64,000 bases of DNA from Brevibacterium oceani (GTDB lineage Bacteria > Actinomycetota > Actinomycetes > Actinomycetales > Brevibacteriaceae): the NCBI RefSeq assembly GCF_013623835.1, contig NZ_JABKDE010000004.1, positions 482,121 through 546,120 of the forward strand, given 5' to 3'. Below the pieces are notes generated by a model. It saw only the letters and a program-made list of their open reading frames with translations, was not told the origin of the DNA and searched no databases. Below are positions 1-14,745 of the stretch, one piece after another (position 1 is the stretch's first letter; each line of letters begins with the position of its first letter). The position numbers and the translations under genes are program-made.

Positions 1-2966
<2,966 letters not shown>

Positions 2967-3034
2967 GGACTTCCACTTCAACCGACACAACTTTTTGATG
3001 AACGATTCGTTCATCGCCAGGAAAGAGGATTTAC

Positions 3035-6907
<3,873 letters not shown>

Positions 6908-6937
6908 GGCTGAGCGGCTGAAGAGCTGACTGCACTA

Positions 6938-6965
6938 GGGGCACCCACCGCATGGTGGGTGCCCC
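6938..6965. terminator. rpoC terminator hairpin
   Basis: A perfect 12-bp stem (6938-6949 with 6954-6965) closes on the loop GCAT and is followed by TTCTG. It starts 30 bases after the rpoC stop. The T-tract is short, as often seen in GC-rich actinobacteria. Confidence 0.85.
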
Positions 6966-6992
6966 TTCTGTACGGAACCGGGTTCGGGACGT

Positions 6993-7060
6993 CGAGACAA
7001 CGGCGGAGCGCCGAGATCACTGTGTGTGCACAGGTGTCTCGGTGCTCCGCCGTTGTCTCG
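6993..7060. repeat. Long inverted repeat between convergent rpoC and pfkA
   Basis: Arms of 24 bases (6993-7016 and 7037-7060) pair with a single G:T position around a 20-base loop. It lies 12 bases beyond the pfkA stop and just after the rpoC terminator. It probably terminates pfkA transcription, though it is longer than an ordinary terminator. No ORF on either strand explains it. Confidence 0.8.
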
Positions 7061-7072
7061 GTGGGGCTTGTC

Positions 7073-8098
7073 CTAGCCGAAGAGGACCTGTGCTTCTTCC
7101 CAGCGGTGCAGCGGCACCGACTTGAGGCTGTCGACGGCCGAAGACATCTCGACCGAGACGATGTCGGTGCCCTTGAGACTGGCCATCTTGCCCCAATGGC
7201 CGTGCTGGGCGAGATCGGCGGCTGCCATCCCCAGCCGGGTCGACAGGACCCTGTCGTAGGCGGTGGGGGAGCCGCCTCGTTGCAGGTGGCCGAGGATCGT
7301 CGCTCGGGATTCGATCCCGGTGATCTCCTCGATCTTCGGGGCCAGGTAGTTCGCAATCCCGCCGAGGCGGACCCGCCCCTTGTTGTCGACCCCATGGTCG
7401 GCGACCTGGGAGTCGAATCCTTCGGGGATGAATCCTTCGGCGACGACGACGATGGGGGCACGTCCGCGGTCCCGGGCCGAGCGGACCCATGCGGAGATCT
7501 GATCGAAGGAGACGGGGAACTCCGGCATGAGGATCGCGTGGGCGCCGGCGGCCATCCCGGCATGCAGCGCGATCCAGCCGACGTTGCGTCCCATGACTTC
7601 GATGACCATGCACCGGTGGTGGGATTCGGCCGTGGTGCGCAGTCGGTCGATGGCCTCGGTGGCGATGGACTGGGCGGTGTCGAATCCGAAGGTGTAGTCG
7701 GTGTTGCCGAGGTCGTTGTCGATGGTCTTGGGCACTCCGACGATGTGGATGCCCTCTTCACGAACGAGTCGGGAGGCCCCTGCCAGGGTGCCTTCGCCGC
7801 CGATGGCGATGAGAGAGTCGATGCCGTGGGCGGCCATGACCTCGCGCATCCGCTCGGGTCCGCCGTCCTCGTAGGGGTGGGTGCGTGAGGTGCCGAGGAT
7901 GGTGCCGCCGCGTCCGGACAGGCCTCGCACATCGAGCATCGTCATGTCGAACATGTCGTCCTCGAGGAGGCCTCGCCAGCCGTCGCGGATGCCGACGAAC
8001 TCGGCGTCGTAGGCGCGGATGCCCTTGCGGACGATGCCGCGGATGACAGCGTTGAGGCCCGGGCAGTCGCCGCCCGAGGTGAGTACACCGATCTTCAT
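7073..8098 (-). CDS. pfkA: 6-phosphofructokinase (group III, probably ATP-dependent)
   Basis: Phosphorylates fructose 6-phosphate to the 1,6-bisphosphate, the committing step of glycolysis (341 aa). The N-terminal loop LTSGGDCPGLNAVIRG, the GGEGT nucleotide/Mg2+ motif (residues 100-104) and PKTIDND (123-129), with its catalytic aspartates, are all visible. The selectivity residues corresponding to E. coli 104 and 124 are G103 and K124. In the known family G/G marks ATP enzymes and D/K marks pyrophosphate enzymes. The mixed G/K state occurs in actinobacterial ATP-dependent PFKs, so ATP use is inferred. Its ATG overlaps the upstream gene's TGA by 4 bases, implying translational coupling. Confidence 0.93.
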   Translation of the reverse strand: MKIGVLTSGGDCPGLNAVIRGIVRKGIRAYDAEFVGIRDGWRGLLEDDMFDMTMLDVRGLSGRGGTILGTSRTHPYEDGGPERMREVMAAHGIDSLIAIGGEGTLAGASRLVREEGIHIVGVPKTIDNDLGNTDYTFGFDTAQSIATEAIDRLRTTAESHHRCMVIEVMGRNVGWIALHAGMAAGAHAILMPEFPVSFDQISAWVRSARDRGRAPIVVVAEGFIPEGFDSQVADHGVDNKGRVRLGGIANYLAPKIEEITGIESRATILGHLQRGGSPTAYDRVLSTRLGMAAADLAQHGHWGKMASLKGTDIVSVEMSSAVDSLKSVPLHRWEEAQVLFG

Positions 8099-8784
8099 TC
8101 CAGCTGACCCTGATCCTTTGCTCGATAGCCTTTGGCGAGCCGGACATCGTGCCCGGCCATGAGTGAGACGCCCTTGAGGATGACGGTTCCGTTCGAACCG
8201 TCACCCTGCGCGGGCCCATGGATGTCGTTGCCGCCCATGATGTTGATGGTCTCGTCGCGGATGCGCACTCCCGGCGGCACGTAGACGTCGTTGCCGGCCC
8301 ACATCGCATACGAGTTCAGTTCGACCGTCACCCCGGGGCCCATGACGTCGCACAGGTCGATGTCGTCCCCGCCCATCAGGGCGTAGGTGGTGACCTCGGC
8401 GGTGCCGGGCGGGACGTCGAGCTGGCGCCCGGACATGATGGCCACGGAGTTCATCGGTGTGGCCGACCCAGGTTCCGCAGCGGGGGAGAGTTCGGTCGGT
8501 CCGCGCCGAGCCAGCTCCGATCCCGGACCTGCGGGTCCGGGAGCCTGCCCGGTCTGACGGGCGAGCTTGCGGTGGAGGCTGTCGCCTTCGGGAAGATCGT
8601 CGATGAGCGGGATGAGCTCGTCGAGGAACTTCGCACCGATGGCCTCATCCTGCCGCTGCGTCGTCTCCTCGGGATCGAGGCGACCGTTCGTCACAGCCTC
8701 GGTGATCACGGACAGGACATCATCGCGGTCCTGGTCGGAGGCGCGGATGCGCCGCTGGGGAGGAGGGGTGTCGTCGTCGGCCAT
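8095..8784 (-). CDS. DUF1707 protein with LiaF-like C-terminal domain
   Basis: A 229-aa protein with two recognisable parts. Residues about 10-65 form a DUF1707 (SHOCT-like) domain, with the pattern RASDQDRDDVLSVI followed by GRLDPEE. Residues about 115-225 resemble the beta-helical C-terminal domain of LiaF-type cell-wall-stress proteins, with recurring MGGDDI, MWAGNDV and IMGGNDI strands. No membrane segment is visible between them. The ATG at 8784 was chosen because the open frame upstream runs into the divergent glycosyltransferase gene. It is coupled to pfkA by a 4-base overlap. A role in envelope-stress sensing is only suggested by domain similarity. Confidence 0.75.
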   Translation of the reverse strand: MADDDTPPPQRRIRASDQDRDDVLSVITEAVTNGRLDPEETTQRQDEAIGAKFLDELIPLIDDLPEGDSLHRKLARQTGQAPGPAGPGSELARRGPTELSPAAEPGSATPMNSVAIMSGRQLDVPPGTAEVTTYALMGGDDIDLCDVMGPGVTVELNSYAMWAGNDVYVPPGVRIRDETINIMGGNDIHGPAQGDGSNGTVILKGVSLMAGHDVRLAKGYRAKDQGQLE

Positions 8785-8838
8785 GGTGCCCAGTGTAGCG
8801 GTATTCACACGTGGCAGCAGGGCGGACTGACGTGGTGA

Positions 8839-8905
8839 GGACTCCACAGCAGGGCCACAGGTTCGACCAATGCTGGGCCTATCCGACCCCTGGAATGTGG
8901 AGTCC
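8839..8905. promoter_or_regulatory. Inverted repeat abutting the GT2-GtrA start codon
   Basis: GGACTCCACA (8839-8848) is the exact inverse of TGTGGAGTCC (8896-8905), 47 bases apart. The second arm covers the only ribosome-site-like sequence (GTGGAG) and ends at the base before the ATG at 8906. It could be an operator or an RNA structure masking the start. Function is unknown. Confidence 0.35.
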
Positions 8906-10168
8906 ATGAGAGATGAGAGCAGCGCCTGGCAGCAGTCGCAGACGCAGACAGCAGACACGGCCACCCGCCCGACCACCACCGTCGACCTCGTCGTCCCGGT
9001 GTACAACGAGGAGGCCTCGCTGGCCGCCTCGATCGAGACCCTCCTCGCCGTCGAGCCCTCCCTCGGCACTGAGGTCACGATCATCATCGCCGACAACGCG
9101 AGCACCGATGCCACCCCCGACATCGCCTCGACACTCGCGGCCAGACATGCGCAGGTCGAATACGTCCGCCTCGAGCAGAAGGGGCGCGGCCGTGCCCTGA
9201 GCCGCGTGTGGCAGGCATCGACGGCCGACGTCGTCGCCTATACGGACGTCGACCTCGCCACGGACATCCGCGTCCTCGACCCGATGGTCGAGGTCATCCG
9301 GTCAGGCCTGGCCGATGTCGCCATCGCCTCCCGCCTGCAGCCGGGACTCGCGGTCGATCGCGGCATCAAGCGCGAGATCATCTCCCGCTGCTACAACCGT
9401 CTGCTCAAGGTCAGCCTCGGCGTCGGATTCAGCGATGCTCAGTGCGGGTTCAAAGCACTGTCGGCGCGGGCGGCGAAGGAACTGCTGCCTCAGGTCGAGG
9501 ACACCGAGTGGTTCTTCGACACGGAGCTGCTCGCTCGCGCAGAGTGGGCCGGCCTCCGCATCCATGAGTTCGGCACGGACTGGACGGACGACCCCGATTC
9601 GTCCGTCGACGTGATCAACACGGCGTGGAAGGACATCAAAGGCATCGTCCGACTGCGCACAGGCGGACGGACCCGGGTTCAGCACGAGGTCCCCGCACCG
9701 AACACCGGTGCGCAGATCCTCCACTTCATCGACGTCGGAATCATCAGCACCGTGCTCTACGCCGTGCTGTTCCTCCTCGGGGTCCAGTTCGTCTCGGACT
9801 CCGCGGCGAACATCATCGCACTGCTCCTGTCGACGATCGCGAACACCGCACTCAACCGCGGTCACACCTTCGGGGTGCGATCTCCACACCACCGACTGAC
9901 CTCCCAGCTCAAAGGCTTGGCGGCCTTCGGACTGTGCCTGGCCTTCACTTCGGCGGGGTTGGCTGTCGCCGACGGGTTCACCGGGCCGTGGGCGAGCGTC
10001 GGCACGCTCGCGGTGCTGACGCTGGCGAACCTCGCCGCCACCGTGGTCCGCTTCGTGCTCATGCGCACCTGGGTCTTCGCCCGCGGCTCTCACGGCCGCT
10101 CCCACCCCGCCTCGGCGACCGCAGTCGATCGGACCCACAACGACGGGAAGGACATCGACCATGTCTGA
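8906..10168 (+). CDS. Glycosyltransferase family 2 fused to a GtrA-type membrane domain
   Basis: A 420-aa fusion. Residues about 25-245 form a GT2 domain of the dolichol-phosphate-sugar-synthase type, beginning DLVVPVYNEEAS, with the metal-binding D114-V-D116 and the later QCGFK and DTELL motifs. Residues about 265-395 form a four-helix GtrA domain with the hallmark NRGHTFGV and LMRTWVF ends. By family knowledge the GT2 half charges polyprenyl phosphate with a sugar inside the cell and GtrA helps flip it outward. The next gene overlaps it by 8 bases and encodes the likely outer-face transferase. An ATG at 8870 is in frame but lacks a ribosome site, so 8906 was preferred with moderate confidence. 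Confidence 0.88.
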   Translation: MRDESSAWQQSQTQTADTATRPTTTVDLVVPVYNEEASLAASIETLLAVEPSLGTEVTIIIADNASTDATPDIASTLAARHAQVEYVRLEQKGRGRALSRVWQASTADVVAYTDVDLATDIRVLDPMVEVIRSGLADVAIASRLQPGLAVDRGIKREIISRCYNRLLKVSLGVGFSDAQCGFKALSARAAKELLPQVEDTEWFFDTELLARAEWAGLRIHEFGTDWTDDPDSSVDVINTAWKDIKGIVRLRTGGRTRVQHEVPAPNTGAQILHFIDVGIISTVLYAVLFLLGVQFVSDSAANIIALLLSTIANTALNRGHTFGVRSPHHRLTSQLKGLAAFGLCLAFTSAGLAVADGFTGPWASVGTLAVLTLANLAATVVRFVLMRTWVFARGSHGRSHPASATAVDRTHNDGKDIDHV

Positions 10169-12341
10169 GTCTCACACCAATCCTGCCAGTACCCGTGGCA
10201 TGCGCAGGCACTGGTACCCGGCGCTGCTGACCATGCTGACCCTCGGCACGATCGCCGCCTTCCTCGCCAACCTCAGCGCCAACGGCTGGGCGAACTCCTT
10301 CTACGCGGCGGCCGTGCAGGCCGGCTCGGAGAACTGGGAGGCGTTCCTCTTCGGATCCCTCGACTCGGCGAACGCGATCACCGTCGACAAACCCCCGGCC
10401 GCCCTGTGGCTGATGGCCCTGAGCGCCCGCGTCTTCGGGTTCTCGTCGTTCTCGATGCTTCTGCCCCAGGTCCTCCTGGCCGGAGTGAGCGTGCTGCTCA
10501 TCGTCCATTCAGTGCGGCTGAGCCTGCGGTCCCACGTCGGATCAGGCCTCGAGAAGGCTGCGGCACTGGGGGCCGGCGGGATCGTCGCCGTGTCCCCGGT
10601 GGTGGCGCTGATGTTCCGGTTCAACAACCCGGACGCCCTGCTCGTGACCCTGATGATCGGCGCGGTCGTCGCGACGCAGCATGCACTCCGCATCCTCACC
10701 GAATCCGAACGGCGCCGGTCCGCACGCCGCATCGCCGGCTGGCTCGTCCTCGCCGGAGTCTGCCTTGGCCTCGGATTCCTGACCAAGCAGTTCCAGGTTC
10801 TGCTCATCGTTCCCGGCCTCGCCCTGGCGTGGGTGCTCTTCGCCCGCACCTCCTGGCCGCGCCGCCTGCTGTGGCTGCTCGTCCCGCTCGGATCGATGAT
10901 CGTCAGCGCCGGCTGGTGGATCGCCCTCGTCGAACTCACGCCGGCCGACTCGAGGCCCTACGTCGGCGGCTCTCAGTCGAACTCGTTCCTCGAACTCACC
11001 TTCGGCTACAACGGCTTCGGACGCCTCACCGGCAATGAGACGGGATCCGTCGGCGGAGGAGGCGGAGGCCAAGGCGGCGGATGGGGCGAAACAGGCATCA
11101 CCCGCCTGTTCACCGGCAGCTTCGGCCAGCAGGTGTCGTGGTTCCTGCCCACCGCCCTGTTCCTCCTCGTCGTCACGATCGCCCTTCTCATCCACGCCGA
11201 GGCGGCCCGCCGTCGCGGTGTCCCCACCGTCACGGGCGGTGACCGCGCGGTGCCCGCGTCCGGAACCTCAGGGACGGCTGGCTCCTCCGGCAAGGCCGAC
11301 TCCTCCGGAAGGGGCAGCCTCGGCGCGGGCCTGCTCATGTGGGGTGCCTGGCTCGTCATCACCTGGCTCGTACTGTCGAATATGAACGGAATCGTCCACG
11401 AGTACTACACGGTCGCACTCATTCCCGCGATCGCGGTCGTCATCGGCCTCGGCATCGCCGTGCTGCTCGAGCGGTCCGGATTCCTTCCACGACTGCTGCT
11501 GGCGATCGCGTGGGCCCTGACCGGAGCATGGCAGTTCATCCTCAGCTCCGATATGACCGGGATCCCCGGCATCCTGCGCTGGGCGGTGCTCATCGTCTCG
11601 ATACTCGGTGCATTGGCCCTCATCGCCACCGCGCATCGCAGATTCGGTGCGGCGCTCGCCTCGGTGCTCGTGGCACTGGCCGTCCTCGGCAGCGCTGCGA
11701 TTCCGGCTCAGCTGGCCGTGCGCACGATCGCCGGCACGACGCAGGGATCGATCGTGACGATCGCCGGTACGAGCTCGGGCATGGGCGGCGGACCCGGCGG
11801 CGGAGGAATGCCCGGCGGGGGAGGAGCCCGCGACGGTGGTGCCGACGGCGGAGCCCCCACCGGCGGCACCGGCGGAGGAACCACCGGAACGACCGGTGGG
11901 GCAGGCAAGTCGGAGACCGGCACCGGTGGCCCCGGTGGGGGAGCTCCCGGCGGCGGAGGAGGCGGAATGGGCGGTCTGCTCAACGGCTCGGAACCCTCGG
12001 ACGAGCTCACTGATCTGCTCGAACAGGACGCCTCGGACTACACGTGGGTGGCTGCGGCGACCGGGGCGAACCAGGCCGCGGGATACCAGCTCGCGCTGGG
12101 CGAGCCCGTCATGGCGATCGGCGGGTTCAACGGCACCGATCCCTCGCCGAGCCTCGCAGAGTTCAAACAGCTCGTGGCCGAGGGCAAGATCCACTACTAC
12201 ATCGGATCGGGCTCGAGCGGCCAGGGTCCCGGCGGCGGCGACTCGGATTCGTCCTCGTCTCAGATCGCGGCCTGGGTCGAGGCGAACTACGAGGCGACCA
12301 CCGTCGACTCCGTTTCGCTCTACGATCTCAGCGCCGGATGA
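10161..12341 (+). CDS. GT-C family membrane glycosyltransferase (ArnT/PMT family 39-like)
   Basis: A 726-aa polytopic protein with about 11 hydrophobic segments. The first periplasmic loop carries the family signature ending in VDKPPAALWLM (D76 is a likely catalytic acid), followed by RVFGFSSFSMLLPQ. These enzymes take a sugar from a polyprenyl-phosphate donor and attach it outside the membrane. A long glycine-rich linker (about residues 538-605, encoded at 11775-11970) separates the helices from a hydrophilic C-terminal domain. A second short Gly/Gln patch lies near residue 297. It overlaps the GT2-GtrA gene, whose product would supply its donor. The acceptor is unknown. Confidence 0.87.
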   Translation: MSESHTNPASTRGMRRHWYPALLTMLTLGTIAAFLANLSANGWANSFYAAAVQAGSENWEAFLFGSLDSANAITVDKPPAALWLMALSARVFGFSSFSMLLPQVLLAGVSVLLIVHSVRLSLRSHVGSGLEKAAALGAGGIVAVSPVVALMFRFNNPDALLVTLMIGAVVATQHALRILTESERRRSARRIAGWLVLAGVCLGLGFLTKQFQVLLIVPGLALAWVLFARTSWPRRLLWLLVPLGSMIVSAGWWIALVELTPADSRPYVGGSQSNSFLELTFGYNGFGRLTGNETGSVGGGGGGQGGGWGETGITRLFTGSFGQQVSWFLPTALFLLVVTIALLIHAEAARRRGVPTVTGGDRAVPASGTSGTAGSSGKADSSGRGSLGAGLLMWGAWLVITWLVLSNMNGIVHEYYTVALIPAIAVVIGLGIAVLLERSGFLPRLLLAIAWALTGAWQFILSSDMTGIPGILRWAVLIVSILGALALIATAHRRFGAALASVLVALAVLGSAAIPAQLAVRTIAGTTQGSIVTIAGTSSGMGGGPGGGGMPGGGGARDGGADGGAPTGGTGGGTTGTTGGAGKSETGTGGPGGGAPGGGGGGMGGLLNGSEPSDELTDLLEQDASDYTWVAAATGANQAAGYQLALGEPVMAIGGFNGTDPSPSLAEFKQLVAEGKIHYYIGSGSSGQGPGGGDSDSSSSQIAAWVEANYEATTVDSVSLYDLSAG

Positions 12342-12356
12342 GGGGATAATCGACCT

Positions 12357-13073
12357 ATGAACCCGACAGCGAATCCGCCGGCGCGCATCCTCATCGTCGA
12401 CGACGAAGCGAACCTCTCCGAGCTCCTCGTCATGGCCTGCCAAGTCAGGGGATGGGAAGCCGAAGGGGTCGGCACCGGCCGTGAGGCCGTGGCGCTGGCC
12501 AGGAGCGAACGCTTCGACGCCATCGTCCTCGACGTCATGCTGCCCGACCTCGACGGGTTCGCCGTGATCGAGAAGATCCGCGGGGAGGGAATCGACACCC
12601 CGGTCGTCTTCCTCTCCGCCCGCGACGAGGTCGACGACCGGCTGACGGGCCTGCGGTTGGGCGGGGACGACTACGTGACGAAGCCGTTCAACCTCGATGA
12701 GGTCATCGCCCGCATCGAGGTGCGCCTGCGCCGTGGAGCCTCGGCCGGCCCGGTCGACGAGGACGATGTTCTGCGCGTGGGCGACCTCGAACTCGACGAG
12801 CGCTCCCATGAGGTCACCCGCGCCGGTCAGCCGATTGAACTCACCGCTCGCGAATACGAGGTGCTGCTGCTGTTCATGCGCAACCCGCGGGCGGTGCTCT
12901 CAAAGGCCCAGATCCTCGACCGGGTGTGGGACTACGACTTCGGGGGCAACGGCAACATCGTCGAACTCTACGTCTCCTACCTGCGGAAGAAGATCGACTC
13001 TCCGTTCCCGGACCTGCCGAATCTCTTCCACACCAAGCGCGGAGCCGGATACATCCTGCGGGCGGAGCAGTGA
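12357..13073 (+). CDS. OmpR-family response regulator
   Basis: A 238-aa DNA-binding regulator. The receiver domain (residues about 9-122) has the acidic pocket IVDDE, the phospho-acceptor D59 in IVLDVMLPD and the conserved lysine in VTKPF. The C-terminal winged helix (about 140-236) has LTAREYEVLLLFM and the ending RGAGYILR typical of OmpR/PhoB. It starts 15 bases after the GT-C gene and overlaps the kinase gene by 4 bases. It likely controls the adjacent envelope genes, an inference from position only. Confidence 0.93.
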   Translation: MNPTANPPARILIVDDEANLSELLVMACQVRGWEAEGVGTGREAVALARSERFDAIVLDVMLPDLDGFAVIEKIRGEGIDTPVVFLSARDEVDDRLTGLRLGGDDYVTKPFNLDEVIARIEVRLRRGASAGPVDEDDVLRVGDLELDERSHEVTRAGQPIELTAREYEVLLLFMRNPRAVLSKAQILDRVWDYDFGGNGNIVELYVSYLRKKIDSPFPDLPNLFHTKRGAGYILRAEQ

Positions 13074-14635
13074 CCCTGCGTCGATGGCGGCTGCAGACGA
13101 GGCTCATCGTCCTCGCCGGCCTCGTCCTCCTGCTCGTCGGGGCCGGGATCGGAACCGCCTCCTGGTTGAGCGTGCGCGGCTCGCTCATGTCCGACCTCGA
13201 CGCACAGCTGACGTCGATGACGTCGCATGCGCGTTCGGGCGACGGTCCCGGCTCGGGACCCGGGGCGACCGGGAATCCGGGAACCTCGGGTGGGGGTGAC
13301 GGATCGTCGGCGGCGGTCGATTCGGCTCTGCGCTATCTCTTCCAGCCCGGCGTCGGCGACGGTGCTCTCGTCGTCGTCGACTCCGGCGACGGGGGAGAGG
13401 GGCTCATCGCCGAAGCGGGGCTGAGCCGCCCGCGGGCCCTGTCCGCGGCGGCGATCGATGCCCTGCTCGACGTCGAACCCGGCAGGGGCGCGTCCGACAG
13501 CAGTGCCTCCGGCGGCAGCGCTTCCGCTCACGAGTCCGTGCGAGTGCCCGGATTCGGCGCCTACCGTGTCGTGGCCTTCGACGACGGCGGAACCACCACT
13601 GTGTACGGGGTTCCCCAGGGCAGCGTCGACGGTGCGCTCGAACGCACCGCCTGGACGACTGCGTTCGTCGTCCTCATCGGCGTCATCGCCACGGCCGCAC
13701 TCATGGCCGTGATCATCCACCGGCAGCTGCGCGATCTGCGGGAGGTCGCCCGCACCGCGCGGGAGGTCACCGACCTCGAACTCAGCGCCGGCGAACCCGA
13801 GCTTGCGCTCAGGGTCCCCGCCGACCTCGCGGTGCCGGGCACGGAGGTCGGCGACGTGGGTGCCTCGGTCAACCGGATGCTCGACCATGTCGGTTCCGCC
13901 CTCGAGGAGCGCTATCGGGGCACGGAGCAGATGCGCCGGTTCGTCGCCGACGCCTCCCATGAGCTGCGCACCCCGATCGCGACGATACGCGGCTGGGCCG
14001 ACCTCACCCGCCCGTACCGCGACGATCTGCCCGCCGAGGTGGCCACCTCCTTGGCCAGGATCGATTCCGGAGCGATGCGGATGTCCTCCTTGGTCGATGA
14101 CCTCCTGCTCCTTGCGCGTCTCGAAGCAGGCCGCCAGCCGACGAGTGAGGACACCGTCGACGTCTCGTCCCTGCTCATCGAGCTCGTCGAGGACGCCCAT
14201 GTCGTCAACCCCGATCATTCGATCTCACTCGACGTCCCGCCCGAGGCTCTCGAAGTGCGCGGCGAGGTCGACCAGGTGCGCCGGGTCGTGTCGATCGTGC
14301 TCACGAACGCCTGCGTGCACACCCCTCCGGGCACCAGAGTGCACATCGAGGCGCAGGCGGCGCACAAGCCGGTCTCGGGGCAGCTGCCCAGCGACGTCGT
14401 GGCGATCCGCATCAGTGACGACGGGCAGGGCATTCCGCCTAAGATCCGGGACAGGGTCTTCGATCGCTTCGTCCGGGGGGATCCCTCACGGGCACGGCAG
14501 GACGGAGCCGAGGGCGGATCCTCGGGGCTGGGGCTCGCGATCGCAGCCGGCCTCGTCGACCTCATGCACGGCAGCATCGCGATGTCGAGCTCGGACGCAG
14601 GAACGACTTTCGAACTGCGACTGCCCGCCGCCTGA
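13070..14635 (+). CDS. Sensor histidine kinase
   Basis: Partner kinase of the preceding regulator (521 aa). The GTG at 13070 overlaps the regulator's TGA (GTGA). TM1 spans about residues 11-33. A Gly/Ser-rich extracellular sensor region of roughly 160 residues follows, then TM2 (about 197-217) and a HAMP linker. The H-box DASHELRTP places the phosphorylated histidine at H297. The N-box (VLTNACVHTP) and G-boxes (DDGQGIP, SSGLGLAIA) complete the ATPase. The low-complexity sensor gives no hint of the ligand. Confidence 0.93.
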   Translation: MTLRRWRLQTRLIVLAGLVLLLVGAGIGTASWLSVRGSLMSDLDAQLTSMTSHARSGDGPGSGPGATGNPGTSGGGDGSSAAVDSALRYLFQPGVGDGALVVVDSGDGGEGLIAEAGLSRPRALSAAAIDALLDVEPGRGASDSSASGGSASAHESVRVPGFGAYRVVAFDDGGTTTVYGVPQGSVDGALERTAWTTAFVVLIGVIATAALMAVIIHRQLRDLREVARTAREVTDLELSAGEPELALRVPADLAVPGTEVGDVGASVNRMLDHVGSALEERYRGTEQMRRFVADASHELRTPIATIRGWADLTRPYRDDLPAEVATSLARIDSGAMRMSSLVDDLLLLARLEAGRQPTSEDTVDVSSLLIELVEDAHVVNPDHSISLDVPPEALEVRGEVDQVRRVVSIVLTNACVHTPPGTRVHIEAQAAHKPVSGQLPSDVVAIRISDDGQGIPPKIRDRVFDRFVRGDPSRARQDGAEGGSSGLGLAIAAGLVDLMHGSIAMSSSDAGTTFELRLPAA

Positions 14636-14636
14636 G

Positions 14637-14674
14637 CCGAATCGCACAGGCTGACCCGAATCGCACAGGCTGAC
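14637..14674. repeat. Tandem 19-bp direct repeat
   Basis: CCGAATCGCACAGGCTGAC occurs twice head to tail (14637-14655, 14656-14674), one base after the kinase stop. It separates the kinase from the low-complexity membrane protein. It could be a slippage duplication or a regulator site. Confidence 0.8.
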
Positions 14675-14745
14675 CACAGGTACGACTGGGAAGGGCTACA
14701 GCGCGGGGTCCGAAAGTGGAATCACCGATAACCAGAGGAGATTCC

